64,000 nucleotides of DNA, from contig NZ_BAABRU010000003.1 of assembly GCF_039545135.1 (NCBI RefSeq), positions 186,001-250,000 on the forward strand. Reading direction: 5' to 3'. The stretch is from Herpetosiphon gulosus (GTDB taxonomy: Bacteria; Chloroflexota; Chloroflexia; Chloroflexales; Herpetosiphonaceae). The position numbers and the translations under genes are program-made. The notes under the pieces were generated by a model. That model worked only from the letters and a program-made list of their open reading frames with translations. It did no database searches and was not told the origin of the DNA. Shown piece by piece: positions 8,761 through 16,693 of this stretch (its first letter is position 1; each line of letters begins with the position of its first letter).

Positions 8761-9390
8761 CTACGGTGTGACCCATTGGGCCGTATACGAACCGTCGTCA
8801 GTCCAAGCAAATTGGGCACGATAGTTGCCAGTAAATTGGAGTTGCAGCCAATCTAAATTGCTAATTGTACTTGATATAACACAAAAATTGACGCGACCCA
8901 CTTCACTTTCTTCCAAGGTTGGCTGACGATCAAGCAATTCTTGGTTAAGGCCATGATTTGGCTCGGCGCTGATTTGACCTGGTGCAATGCCACAGTAGCA
9001 GCGTCGCCCAAGTACCGCGCTATTCTGCCAAGCGGTATCAACCAATCCATCGTTGCTATGCACTTCGGCCAAACCACGCAAGCGCAATTGCAATCGCGCC
9101 GCCGGATGATACAGCAACCAACTGACTCGCGGATCGCGCTTGAGTACGGCAATTTTGGGCGACCGCAAATCGCTATGAAACCACAAACGCCGAGTCGCTG
9201 GATCAAAGCCCCTCAATACCACCACCCGCTGATCGCTACCATGCTCATCGCTTGTGCCAAAAACTGGGGTATGCATTGGATCATGACGATCATGCACCGC
9301 AGCGGCAATCAACTGCCAAGCATGCTGCAAAAGCATGTCGAAGCTTACAGGCTGACTAAAATCGAGCAGTGTATAGACAGTTTCACTCAT
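8761..9390 (-). CDS. Pyridoxamine 5'-phosphate oxidase family flavoprotein
   Basis: This 209-residue protein resembles the split-barrel flavin-binding fold of PNPOx. RVVVLRGFDPATRRLWFHSDLRSPKI carries the FMN-phosphate contacts expected of the family, and LLYHPAARLQLRLRGLAEVH forms the next strands. The C-terminus (DWLQLQFTGNYRAQF) fits the Alr4036-like subgroup rather than true PdxH. It may bind FMN or F420 and reduce or oxidise a small substrate. The start follows AGGAGC. It begins 15 bases after the esterase stop, suggesting an operon. Confidence 0.82.
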   Translation of the reverse strand: MSETVYTLLDFSQPVSFDMLLQHAWQLIAAAVHDRHDPMHTPVFGTSDEHGSDQRVVVLRGFDPATRRLWFHSDLRSPKIAVLKRDPRVSWLLYHPAARLQLRLRGLAEVHSNDGLVDTAWQNSAVLGRRCYCGIAPGQISAEPNHGLNQELLDRQPTLEESEVGRVNFCVISSTISNLDWLQLQFTGNYRAQFAWTDDGSYTAQWVTP

Positions 9391-9404
9391 AGGCTAGCTC
9401 CTGA

Positions 9405-10580
9405 TTATTGCAAGGCCTCGGCCAAAAATTGGGCCACATAAGGCTGCACTTGTTGGTTACTCACGCCATTCAAATTAAAATCAAAGCCATGGTTGGCCAA
9501 GGGCAATTCAATCATGGTAAATGGACGATTAGCTTGCTCCAATGCATCGGCCAGTACATCAGCATCAAGCGGACGAATAAATTGATCGCGACCGCCGTGC
9601 AACAACAAGGTGGCTGGGGTATTTTGACCGACCCAGTTGGCCGGACGAGCTTGACGATAGGCTTCAGCATGGGCTTCGGGTGGCCCACCAAGATAATCAT
9701 CCAACGCGCCAGGCGCTAATTCAGGCTTGATCACATTGTAATAATCAAGCCGCGTCGGGGCATAATAGCTGACCACCGCCCGTACACTGGTATCAGGTGC
9801 ATCGCAGCTTGGGGCAATTGTGGCATCAGAATAGGCCGCAATCAGCACTAATTGCGCTCCGGCTGAACGCCCAACCAAGCCTAAACGCTGGGGATCGATC
9901 CCGAAGCGCTCGGCGTTACGGCGTACATAGCCAATTGCACATTTAACATCGCTGACTGCTGCCGGGAACTGAGCTTGCGGTGCTAAACGATAGCTCACAT
10001 CAAACACGACATAGCCTTGACCCGTTGCCCAACGATTCCAAGCAGGAATATCGCCTTTCGCGCCACCCCGCCACGAGCCACCATGCACCACAATTAAGGC
10101 TGGGGCATTGATTGGGGTTGTCGGCGGCACATACACATCAACCAACAACGCTTCGCCAGCAACCTCAGCATACACCGTGTTTTGCTCACGCAGCAGGCCT
10201 TGCGGCGCAGGATTACCCAAGCCAAATTGGCTGAGCTGAAATGTACCAGGCCCAGCCGCAACCACCGTCGGCTGATTTGAACGCACCCGCAAATCGGTCA
10301 TCAAGCCACGCACAAGCATCCCAGCAATTACAAAAAAACTCAGCATCGCTCCAAAACCAACCAGCCGATTGAGCAAGCGAGCCAAACCACTGGGCGGTGC
10401 AAAGCCAAACAATAATCCCAAACTAACCAATAAGACCAATAAAAACCAGGGTGCCCATTCTTGCGCAGCAATGCCCAGCTGGAAAAAGATAAAATTGGGA
10501 GCTGGCAAGACCAACATCGCGGCACTTGCCAAGGCCAGCAGCACAATCGGCAGAATAATGATGGTTAAGGCTAGACGCAC
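9405..10580 (-). CDS. Membrane-anchored alpha/beta-hydrolase esterase (GTG start)
   Basis: This protein of about 391 residues has three N-terminal hydrophobic helices followed by an alpha/beta-hydrolase domain. The oxyanion-hole motif is VHGGSW, the nucleophile elbow is GRSAG (serine), the acid lies in GGRDQF and the histidine in NHGFDF. This resembles BD-FAE and hormone-sensitive-lipase-like esterases acting on small esters. GTG at 10580 follows AAAGGAGCC with good spacing. The upstream extension in the same frame is polar and lacks a ribosome site. It marks the left edge of the AT-rich insert. Confidence 0.85.
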   Translation of the reverse strand: MRLALTIIILPIVLLALASAAMLVLPAPNFIFFQLGIAAQEWAPWFLLVLLVSLGLLFGFAPPSGLARLLNRLVGFGAMLSFFVIAGMLVRGLMTDLRVRSNQPTVVAAGPGTFQLSQFGLGNPAPQGLLREQNTVYAEVAGEALLVDVYVPPTTPINAPALIVVHGGSWRGGAKGDIPAWNRWATGQGYVVFDVSYRLAPQAQFPAAVSDVKCAIGYVRRNAERFGIDPQRLGLVGRSAGAQLVLIAAYSDATIAPSCDAPDTSVRAVVSYYAPTRLDYYNVIKPELAPGALDDYLGGPPEAHAEAYRQARPANWVGQNTPATLLLHGGRDQFIRPLDADVLADALEQANRPFTMIELPLANHGFDFNLNGVSNQQVQPYVAQFLAEALQ

Positions 10581-10708
10581 ACAGGCTCCTTTGCAGCCAT
10601 GGTTGTAGCGGATCGGCGTTATTGTACCGCCTTTTGAGCCAGAATTATAGCAACGATCATGCCCAAATGCTGTCACACCTTGAATGAATTTTATACATAG
10701 ATTACCTC

Positions 10709-10753
10709 TTGTATTTTAACAGGTATATTGTTAGAATTATCATACAAATGTTT
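10709..10753 (+). promoter_or_regulatory. Sigma70-like promoter, upstream copy of a flanking duplicate
   Basis: TTGTAT at 10709-10714 and TAGAAT at 10732-10737 are separated by exactly 17 bases. The 45 bases here match 13865-13909 at 34 positions by my count, including identical blocks TAGAATTATC and ACAAATGTTT. It faces the three-gene insert, about 200 bases before its first gene. Confidence 0.6.
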
Positions 10754-10952
10754 CGATGATCTAACTATAATAAGGGGATTTTAGAGGGATATGATACAAG
10801 ATTCGGTAAACCTTATACAAGGTAATAATATAGATAAGTGATAAATTAGGATTATAAAAGTAATAGTATTTTATAAATCAATTCTATAGTACTAAAAGTA
10901 TATTCAATTAATTTCATATCTCTGTCTGATGATTGAAGCATGGTGGAATAAT
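10754..10952 (+). other. AT-rich untranslated space before the insert genes
   Basis: These 200 bases are strongly AT-rich and contain no convincing reading frame. TATAAT at 10766-10771 is a possible extra -10 element but lacks a good -35. No stable hairpin is obvious. Confidence 0.5.
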
Positions 10953-11636
10953 ATGTCAACTCATTTATTATACCTTTTAAAAGTCAATCAATTTCAAAAT
11001 TTTGAAATTGATGATTTGAAAAGAATTTTTTCGGAAAAGTATGACAATGAGTTAGGATTTGGATTTAATAACTATGAATTCATAGATAGTCATATATATT
11101 GTACCTATGTATATTCTGTGAATCTGAGGATTAAATCCTTTGATGAAGATGTTGATATGATTATATCAGCAACAAGAAAAGTTTTTTACGAGATAAATTT
11201 TATTCTTGATCTAAATAACTCTATAATCTTAGTAAGAGGCAGTGCAGATAAGATAAAAAGATTAAATAATACATTATCTGCTCTTTCAAATAACAAACTC
11301 AGTATAGAGCATATAATATTTGATTTAGGTGATATTATTCGAATAATTAGATATAGATCTGATAAATTTATTCTCAATGGATTAATTATCAAAAATTATA
11401 AGCCAAATGAGAGCCTATCTGGAAGATTTGCCGCAAAAATCCAGAATCAGTTTATAGTACCCGATCTATTAGATATATATGGAGTTGATGTAAGTGAATT
11501 TACAGCTATATGTACTATTAAGGATTTTGATATCCAGATGCGACTCTCTAGGCTAGGTGCATTAGCAGTTAAGGGCCATAACGAGGGTATAAAGACATTA
11601 ATACAAATTATCAAAGATATAGTTAAGGAGTTATGA
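10953..11636 (+). CDS. Unrecognised protein A of the AT-rich three-gene system
   Basis: I do not recognise this 227-residue protein. The start is placed at ATG 10953, preceded by GGTGGAA; ATG 10929 has no ribosome site. It is a soluble mix of strands and helices with no membrane segment. Residues about 45-110 (YVYSVNLRIKSFDEDVDMI, then VFYEINFILDLNNSIILVRG) read as alternating strands, followed by helix KIKRLNNTLSAL. The C-terminal 60 residues are mixed, ending in a helix (TLIQIIKDIVKEL). Base use is very AT-rich: one sampled 60-base line has 13 G/C, against 36 in a flanking gene. It ends one base before the nuclease-like gene, so the two are probably translated together. A sensor, adaptor or regulator of the nuclease is possible but unproven. 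Confidence 0.75.
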   Translation: MSTHLLYLLKVNQFQNFEIDDLKRIFSEKYDNELGFGFNNYEFIDSHIYCTYVYSVNLRIKSFDEDVDMIISATRKVFYEINFILDLNNSIILVRGSADKIKRLNNTLSALSNNKLSIEHIIFDLGDIIRIIRYRSDKFILNGLIIKNYKPNESLSGRFAAKIQNQFIVPDLLDIYGVDVSEFTAICTIKDFDIQMRLSRLGALAVKGHNEGIKTLIQIIKDIVKEL

Positions 11637-11637
11637 T

Positions 11638-12564
11638 ATGCCTGAAGATCAAAACTATAATGCAGAGTGGTGGAATATCCGAGTTAACAATTTTTGTAAA
11701 AAAATTCTTGGTTGGCATCAACTTGGAACAAGCAATATTGATGTAAAAGGTGGTCCTAAAAAAGAAAAATATGGACTAGATTCAGTATTTGCATATAGAA
11801 ATCATAAAAATTCGAATCAACAAGTTATTATCATAGAGGCAAAGTATAGAGAGGATATGAAGAGCCTGCCCAGAAGTGAGATCCAGAAATGGGTAAATCG
11901 CCTTCTTGAAAAAATTGAAAACGTTCCATCTTCTCAAGATTTCCATAATAAATTCACCCCTGACAATAATGCATATTTTCATAGAGGATTCATATTAACT
12001 TGGGTAAACCAAAATAAAACCTTTGATACTAAATTATTCTCAGAAAGATTACAAGAGATAGAGATAGTAGGAAAAAATCAAGCTGACTTCATTTATATCA
12101 TTGGGAATGATATTATATTACGTTTTTGTGCAATACAAAATGAAATAAATAATCTTTACTTAAGTAATGAATATATGGATATAAATTTTTATGTTCCAAC
12201 AAATTCCTCCGAATTAGTTTGTGATGGAAATTCGATACCTATTGAAGTTCTATTTTCTGATTTTGTTTGGTATAAAACAAGAAAAAAACAATCTCTTGTA
12301 GGTAGCAATGAGCATCATGAATATAATGCATCAATATGTTTCTATTTTGGAGAGATTCATACCAAGCATGATTTAAATTTTATTGATCTAGCAATTCGCG
12401 ATTCCGGTTTGCATAATTCTTCATTAGTGGAGGTATATTTAATCACACCTTTAAGTAATATAAGAAGTGAAATTGAAGGACACAAAAGGAACAGTCAGTT
12501 CACAATTAATTATAAGAATCTTAATATTCCAGATAGTATTCCTTCCTGGTTAGGAGAGCCATGA
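11638..12564 (+). CDS. Putative PD-(D/E)XK nuclease of the AT-rich three-gene system
   Basis: This 308-residue protein carries a pattern typical of restriction-endonuclease-fold nucleases. GLDSVFAYRN supplies an aspartate (Asp48), and 18 residues later the hydrophobic strand QQVIIIEAKYR supplies Glu67 and Lys69. Glu10 in the preceding helix NAEWWNIRVNNF could be the extra acidic residue often seen in this fold. These residues would bind a divalent metal and cut DNA or RNA. A helix (EIQKWVNRLLEKI) follows the core as expected. The remaining 220 residues (for example EIEIVGKNQADFIYIIGNDII and HHEYNASICFYFGEIH) are unrecognised and may bind partners or target. It starts 1 base after gene A and overlaps gene C by 4 bases (ATGA), a translationally coupled arrangement. 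Confidence 0.8.
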   Translation: MPEDQNYNAEWWNIRVNNFCKKILGWHQLGTSNIDVKGGPKKEKYGLDSVFAYRNHKNSNQQVIIIEAKYREDMKSLPRSEIQKWVNRLLEKIENVPSSQDFHNKFTPDNNAYFHRGFILTWVNQNKTFDTKLFSERLQEIEIVGKNQADFIYIIGNDIILRFCAIQNEINNLYLSNEYMDINFYVPTNSSELVCDGNSIPIEVLFSDFVWYKTRKKQSLVGSNEHHEYNASICFYFGEIHTKHDLNFIDLAIRDSGLHNSSLVEVYLITPLSNIRSEIEGHKRNSQFTINYKNLNIPDSIPSWLGEP

Positions 12565-13745
12565 TCAACGAAAAATATCCCGATGCTTATGATGTAAAAG
12601 AGTTAGTAAATTTACGTTTGACATCCCTTTCTGCCATCAAATCATTCACTGCAAGAAAGGGTATTCTAATTGCTTCTCGAAGTAAAGAAACTTATGCTGA
12701 TTTACTAAGCAAACTGCAATTAGATCACCAAAGTTACTTAACACTACGATATTATGCCCAAGGAGGTAATCCAAAAACAAGTATTTCAGGTTTTAATTTA
12801 CGAGGTTTTTCTACACCGGATAAAACAATTAATGATATACAAAATGATATTAACCGATTGCGAGATCAAATAAATCAAAAACAACAATCTTCGAGAAAAA
12901 TAAATTCTATAGGGATTTTTATACCGATTATTGAAGGAAATATACTCTATTCCGGTTTTTCCTATGAGAGGATCATACCAGGAAAAGTAGAGTTATTATC
13001 TCGATCAAATGAAACTGTGGAATTCACTATGAGTCAAATACAAAATAACATATGGAGAGTTGTTTGCTTGCCTAGATATAATCAAGATGTGGAAACATTA
13101 AAAAAAATATTAAATAAAACTGATAAAGCTGCTTATGAATTATATACTATATCTTTAGAAAATTTTCCTATATCTTTAAGAATCTCATTCTATGATAAAA
13201 TATTAGATTTCTATAACTTACATAGCAGTGAATGGAAAATTCGACAAGTTTGTGGAATAGTAGTTAGGCAGTCGGAAGAAAATAAGGAAGAAATATTTAA
13301 TATAGATTCAGAGATTGGAATAGATGAACTATTGGATGACGAAGAATCTGTAAAAGAAGCTCTTCAATCTGACTTAAAAAGTATAACTCAAGCTGCATTA
13401 GAAGGAAAAAACCTTAGAACTAATAGTTTCGTAAAAGATTGCGAAAAAAACGGTTTTTATTTCCCATCAATGTCATTAGAATTAGAGAACAAACAGACAG
13501 CCGAATTAATCCGAATTCAAATTAGATTTAAACTTTCACCAAAAATATTTGAAGTTATTCTCCTATATACAGGTATTGCGAGTGATATAGGCGATCAAGA
13601 AATCGCATTTCCTCCTGATCGTCAGAAAGAAATCCTTTATGAATTCTGGGACAGATCTCATCAAATTTGGCATGAGATAGATAATGCGTTTACCCCTAAT
13701 ATAATACGACAATCGGTTATGAATTTTCAAGATATAAACGCATAA
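12561..13745 (+). CDS. Unrecognised protein C of the AT-rich three-gene system
   Basis: I do not recognise this 394-residue protein. Its start overlaps the nuclease stop (ATGA). The N-terminal 50 residues (VNLRLTSLSAIKSFTARKGI, then KETYADLLSKLQLDH) look like a small helical domain, loosely like SAP/HeH-type nucleic-acid-binding helices. Residues about 90-115 (INDIQNDINRLRDQINQK) form a short coiled coil. The middle is strand-rich (YSGFSYERIIPGKVELLSR), then comes an acidic segment (NIDSEIGIDELLDDEESVKE) and a C-terminal helical part. There is no membrane segment or signal. It is AT-rich like its partners and is followed by a strong terminator, which closes the operon. Confidence 0.75.
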   Translation: MINEKYPDAYDVKELVNLRLTSLSAIKSFTARKGILIASRSKETYADLLSKLQLDHQSYLTLRYYAQGGNPKTSISGFNLRGFSTPDKTINDIQNDINRLRDQINQKQQSSRKINSIGIFIPIIEGNILYSGFSYERIIPGKVELLSRSNETVEFTMSQIQNNIWRVVCLPRYNQDVETLKKILNKTDKAAYELYTISLENFPISLRISFYDKILDFYNLHSSEWKIRQVCGIVVRQSEENKEEIFNIDSEIGIDELLDDEESVKEALQSDLKSITQAALEGKNLRTNSFVKDCEKNGFYFPSMSLELENKQTAELIRIQIRFKLSPKIFEVILLYTGIASDIGDQEIAFPPDRQKEILYEFWDRSHQIWHEIDNAFTPNIIRQSVMNFQDINA

Positions 13746-13788
13746 TCTTGTTAGCATCTAACATAATTTCTATACTCTAAATCCCTGG

Positions 13789-13820
13789 GGGGTGCTTATA
13801 ACAAGGCACCCCTTTTCTTT
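13789..13820 (+). terminator. Intrinsic terminator closing the three-gene system
   Basis: GGGGTGC (13789-13795) pairs with GCACCCC (13806-13812) around a 10-base loop, followed by TTTTCTTT. It lies about 45 bases after the last stop codon of the insert, so the three genes form a self-contained transcription unit. Confidence 0.88.
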
Positions 13821-13864
13821 ATATATCACCAAGTATTATACACTTCTTTTTTTGAAGTTAATAC

Positions 13865-13909
13865 TTGCATTTTCAAAGCGTATTTGCTAGAATTATCGCA
13901 CAAATGTTT
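13865..13909 (+). promoter_or_regulatory. Sigma70-like promoter, downstream copy of the flanking duplicate
   Basis: TTGCAT (13865-13870) and TAGAAT (13888-13893) have a 17-base spacer. The 45-base block matches the copy at 10709-10753. It is well placed, about 60 bases upstream, to drive the DUF899 gene. Confidence 0.65.
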
Positions 13910-13966
13910 TATTTCAATCAAAACCCAGCTTGATCGCTTGTATTTGCCTAGCCCAAGGAGACCATG

Positions 13967-14770
13967 ATGAGCCAGAGTGAACCACAGCCAATCGCCTTCG
14001 TCACGGATAAAACGTCAGCCATGCCCAGTATTGTTGATCGCGCGGCCTTCCAAGCGACCGTTGATCGCTTGCGAAGCCGCGAAAAGGCTCATACTCGCGA
14101 GGCTGATGCGATTGCTGCCGAGCGTCGCCGCCTGCCAATGGTTGAGCTTGATCCGTTAACTCCACTGGTTGGCAAGAACGGAACGGTTGCGCTGATTGAA
14201 GCATTCGAAGGTCGCCAGCAACTGATGGTCGCCTATATGATGTGGCACGAGGGCAAAACAGCAGCCGAACAATGCCCTGGTTGCACAATGGTCATCAGCC
14301 ATGCCAACCAATTAGGCTACCTGCATACCCGCGATGTGACGCTGGCAGTGTTGTGCCAAGGGCCATTCGAGCCAAGTAATCGTTATCGCGAATTTATGGG
14401 CTGGACGATGCCGTGGTATTCCGTTCCTGAGGCCTCGGTCGAAGCCTTGATCGCTGGCCGCCATTTTGGCATGTGGGCTTGTTATTTGCGCAAAGGTGAT
14501 CGTGTGTTCGAAACCTACTGGACAACCGATCGTGGCTGCGAGTTGATGGGCAGTTCATTCGCCATGCTTGATCTGACGGTGTATGGTCGCCAAGAAGTTT
14601 GGCAACATGTGCCAGATGGCTGGCCACAACCATTCGCTAATACCATGTGCCTGCCAAGGACATTCCAGACCGATAATCCGTTGGCGCATCGTCCAATTGC
14701 TCAGTGGTCACGCGTTGCCGAAGGTCATGCTGATGATCTCCAGCCCACAGCAAACGAAGCTGCGATTTAG
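13967..14770 (+). CDS. DUF899 family thioredoxin-like protein
   Basis: This protein of about 267 residues matches the DUF899 family, predicted thioredoxin-fold disulfide oxidoreductases. Visible family text includes FEGRQQLMVAYMMWHEGKTA, EQCPGCTMV (a CxxC pair, the likely redox site), GWTMPWYSVPEAS, and YWTTDRGCELMGSSFAMLDL near the end. The physiological substrate is unknown. Of two adjacent ATG codons (13964 and 13967), the second has better spacing to AAGGAG. It has normal, GC-richer base use (36 G/C in a sampled 60-base line), so the AT-rich insert ends before it. Confidence 0.88.
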   Translation: MSQSEPQPIAFVTDKTSAMPSIVDRAAFQATVDRLRSREKAHTREADAIAAERRRLPMVELDPLTPLVGKNGTVALIEAFEGRQQLMVAYMMWHEGKTAAEQCPGCTMVISHANQLGYLHTRDVTLAVLCQGPFEPSNRYREFMGWTMPWYSVPEASVEALIAGRHFGMWACYLRKGDRVFETYWTTDRGCELMGSSFAMLDLTVYGRQEVWQHVPDGWPQPFANTMCLPRTFQTDNPLAHRPIAQWSRVAEGHADDLQPTANEAAI

Positions 14771-14852
14771 CAAGATTCTGATTTGATTGTACTTGATCGA
14801 ACGCAGCGATCTTTTGCTACCAATCATCAACCAATTTCTAGCTAGCTAACCT

Positions 14853-14888
14853 AAATGGGGAGTTGATTAATCGAATCACTCCCCATTT
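14853..14888. terminator. Bidirectional hairpin terminator
   Basis: AAATGGGGAG (14853-14862) pairs with CTCCCCATTT (14879-14888). The stem is extended by TGATT/AATCA inside with one bulged base. It lies between the convergent DUF899 and HNH genes. Confidence 0.75.
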
Positions 14889-14894
14889 CCAAGA

Positions 14895-15569
14895 TTAACG
14901 GTTGAGCATGGTGCGCAATTCTTCGATAGTTAGAGGTTGATCTTTACCACGATGCAACATGGCATGGCAATTTGGACAAACGGGCTGGAGATCGTTAATC
15001 GGGTCAACCTGATAACCTGCATTAATTGAGGCCAATGGCGTGATATGATGCACATGAATAAAGCCTTCGCCGATTGGCCCATAACGCTCGACAAAATCAC
15101 AATCACACACCAAACAACGTGTGCCATAGCGGGCAATACAGCGTTGGCGAGCCAGTGCATCACGTTCATATTGATTGACCAAAACTTGTACTTTAGCGCC
15201 TTCCCAAAACTTGGCTTGTGAATCAAGCTCAACGTGCGAATCAAGCTCATCAGGATAAAATAGGAATTGCTCAAGGGCAGATTTTGGTGGCTTACAGTCA
15301 CTACAGTATTTAATGGTAGTATCTGGGCGATGCTTGTTGCGCCATTTCACCAATTCATCAACCTCAAGCGCAGCAATTTTAATCTGGTCGCGGCCAGTAA
15401 ATGCGCCCTCAGTCAATCCGCGCCGTATATGACCACAATTTGAGCAATGCAAGACTACAGGCAATGATTTAGAAACGCGCTCAACATTCAAAATAAAGCC
15501 AGCTAAATTTCGCTCCATCCAACTAAAATATTCTTCATCATCACCATTGTCAAAAACTTGATAACTCAT
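14895..15569 (-). CDS. HNH endonuclease
   Basis: This 224-residue protein ends in an HNH nuclease module. CLVCDCDF supplies the first zinc cysteines, FIHVHHITPLA the catalytic histidine region, DPINDLQPVCPNCHAMLH the Asn and the second CxxC, and the final His follows. Such domains nick or cut DNA using one metal. The N-terminal part has its own CSNCG and CSDC pairs, perhaps a zinc ribbon that binds DNA. The start at 15569 follows GGAGGGA; the longer frame upstream reads as non-coding. It sits close to the AT-rich insert, separated by DUF899, and could be a defence or solitary McrA-like nuclease. Confidence 0.87.
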   Translation of the reverse strand: MSYQVFDNGDDEEYFSWMERNLAGFILNVERVSKSLPVVLHCSNCGHIRRGLTEGAFTGRDQIKIAALEVDELVKWRNKHRPDTTIKYCSDCKPPKSALEQFLFYPDELDSHVELDSQAKFWEGAKVQVLVNQYERDALARQRCIARYGTRCLVCDCDFVERYGPIGEGFIHVHHITPLASINAGYQVDPINDLQPVCPNCHAMLHRGKDQPLTIEELRTMLNR

Positions 15570-15694
15570 CGTTGATCCCTCCATAATACTGAACGAACGA
15601 TCAGTCGCTTGAATGATGTGACACCTTCGATCATAGCAGCATAATAGGTCTATTCCAAGCCTAATCAGCACCAAAAACTCCAAAGGAATCCATT

Positions 15695-16618
15695 ATGCAC
15701 TTCATTCAGCGGGCTTTTCGCCCCGACCACGATCAACAGGCAATGCTCGCCCTAGCTAGCGCCAACCCCGATCAGCACCTGCGCAGCATCGATCTGCCCT
15801 ATCGGCTGAGTTCGTGGGCACTCGATGACCCTGCCAATCTCGCCATTTGGCAAACCGAAACAGGCCAAATCGTCGGTTGGGCTGCGTTGCAAGTACCATT
15901 TTGGATGATCGATTTGGTTTGGCATCCAGCTGCACTGCCCAGTTTGTATCGTGCAATGTTGGAATGGGCCGATCAACGAGCACAATCATTAATTGGCACA
16001 CATCAGGCCCGACCAGCTTGGTTTGTTAGTGTTTTTGAGCAACAGCATAGATTACGGCAATTACTGGCAGCCCAAGGGTTTGCTGATCAAAGTGCCGTTG
16101 AGCAAGATCCTTGGTCGAAATATGTGTTTCGGCGGGGCAACCAAGCCCCAAGCCCAACCACACTTCCTGCAGGCATTAGTATTCGTCCACTTGCAGGAAT
16201 GGCTGAAATTGCTGCCTATACCAATTTGCATCGGGCTGTTTTTGAAAGCACCAGTATGACCGAAAGCTGGCGAGCCAATACGCTCAAACAACCAAGCTAT
16301 CGCGCCGAATTAGATTTAGTGGCTGTTGATCAAATTGGCGCGTTGGTTGGTTTTTGCATCGGCTGGTTCAATCAACAAGGCTTTGGCGGACGGCCCAGTG
16401 GCCAAATCGAGCCGCTTGGTGTGCGAGCCGATTTACGTCAGCAGGGCATTGCCCAAGCCTTACTTGCTGAAAACTTCCGCCGCCTGCTAGCCCTCGGAGC
16501 CGAACAGATCTTCGTCGAAACTGATAATTATCGCGGAGCAGCGTTTAATTTGTATGAAACAGTTGGTTTTGCAATTCATGCTCATGGCTTGGTATATCGC
16601 AAAAATTACTCGGCATAA
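15695..16618 (+). CDS. GNAT family N-acetyltransferase (two-domain)
   Basis: This 307-residue protein has a clear C-terminal GNAT domain. IEPLGVRADLRQQGIAQALL is the acetyl-CoA pyrophosphate-binding motif A, and VETDNYRGAAFNLYETVGF is motif B. The first 140 residues look like a degenerate second GNAT-type domain. The family transfers acetyl groups from acetyl-CoA to an amine; the acceptor is unknown. The start follows AAAGGA. It stands alone, upstream of the MalT-like regulator. Confidence 0.85.
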   Translation: MHFIQRAFRPDHDQQAMLALASANPDQHLRSIDLPYRLSSWALDDPANLAIWQTETGQIVGWAALQVPFWMIDLVWHPAALPSLYRAMLEWADQRAQSLIGTHQARPAWFVSVFEQQHRLRQLLAAQGFADQSAVEQDPWSKYVFRRGNQAPSPTTLPAGISIRPLAGMAEIAAYTNLHRAVFESTSMTESWRANTLKQPSYRAELDLVAVDQIGALVGFCIGWFNQQGFGGRPSGQIEPLGVRADLRQQGIAQALLAENFRRLLALGAEQIFVETDNYRGAAFNLYETVGFAIHAHGLVYRKNYSA

Positions 16619-16659
16619 CAGCGTTCATCAATGCTAATACTCTGGGGCTGGTTACAGGA

Positions 16660-16687
16660 TTGACGTGGCAAAATGCCACTCTATAAT
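16660..16687 (+). promoter_or_regulatory. Promoter with internal inverted repeat, giving a leaderless message
   Basis: TTGACG (16660-16665) and TATAAT (16682-16687) are 16 bases apart. The spacer holds the inverted repeat GTGGCA-AAA-TGCCAC (16665-16679), a likely repressor or activator site. The ATG of the regulator gene is only 6 bases after the -10, so transcription should begin at or beside the start codon. Confidence 0.7.
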
Positions 16688-16693
16688 TGAGCC

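Noticed and set aside
10677-13963. Prophage or integrative element explanation for the AT-rich insert
   Set aside because: No integrase, transposase, phage structural gene or tRNA target is present; only the flanking 45-bp similarity hints at the mechanism.
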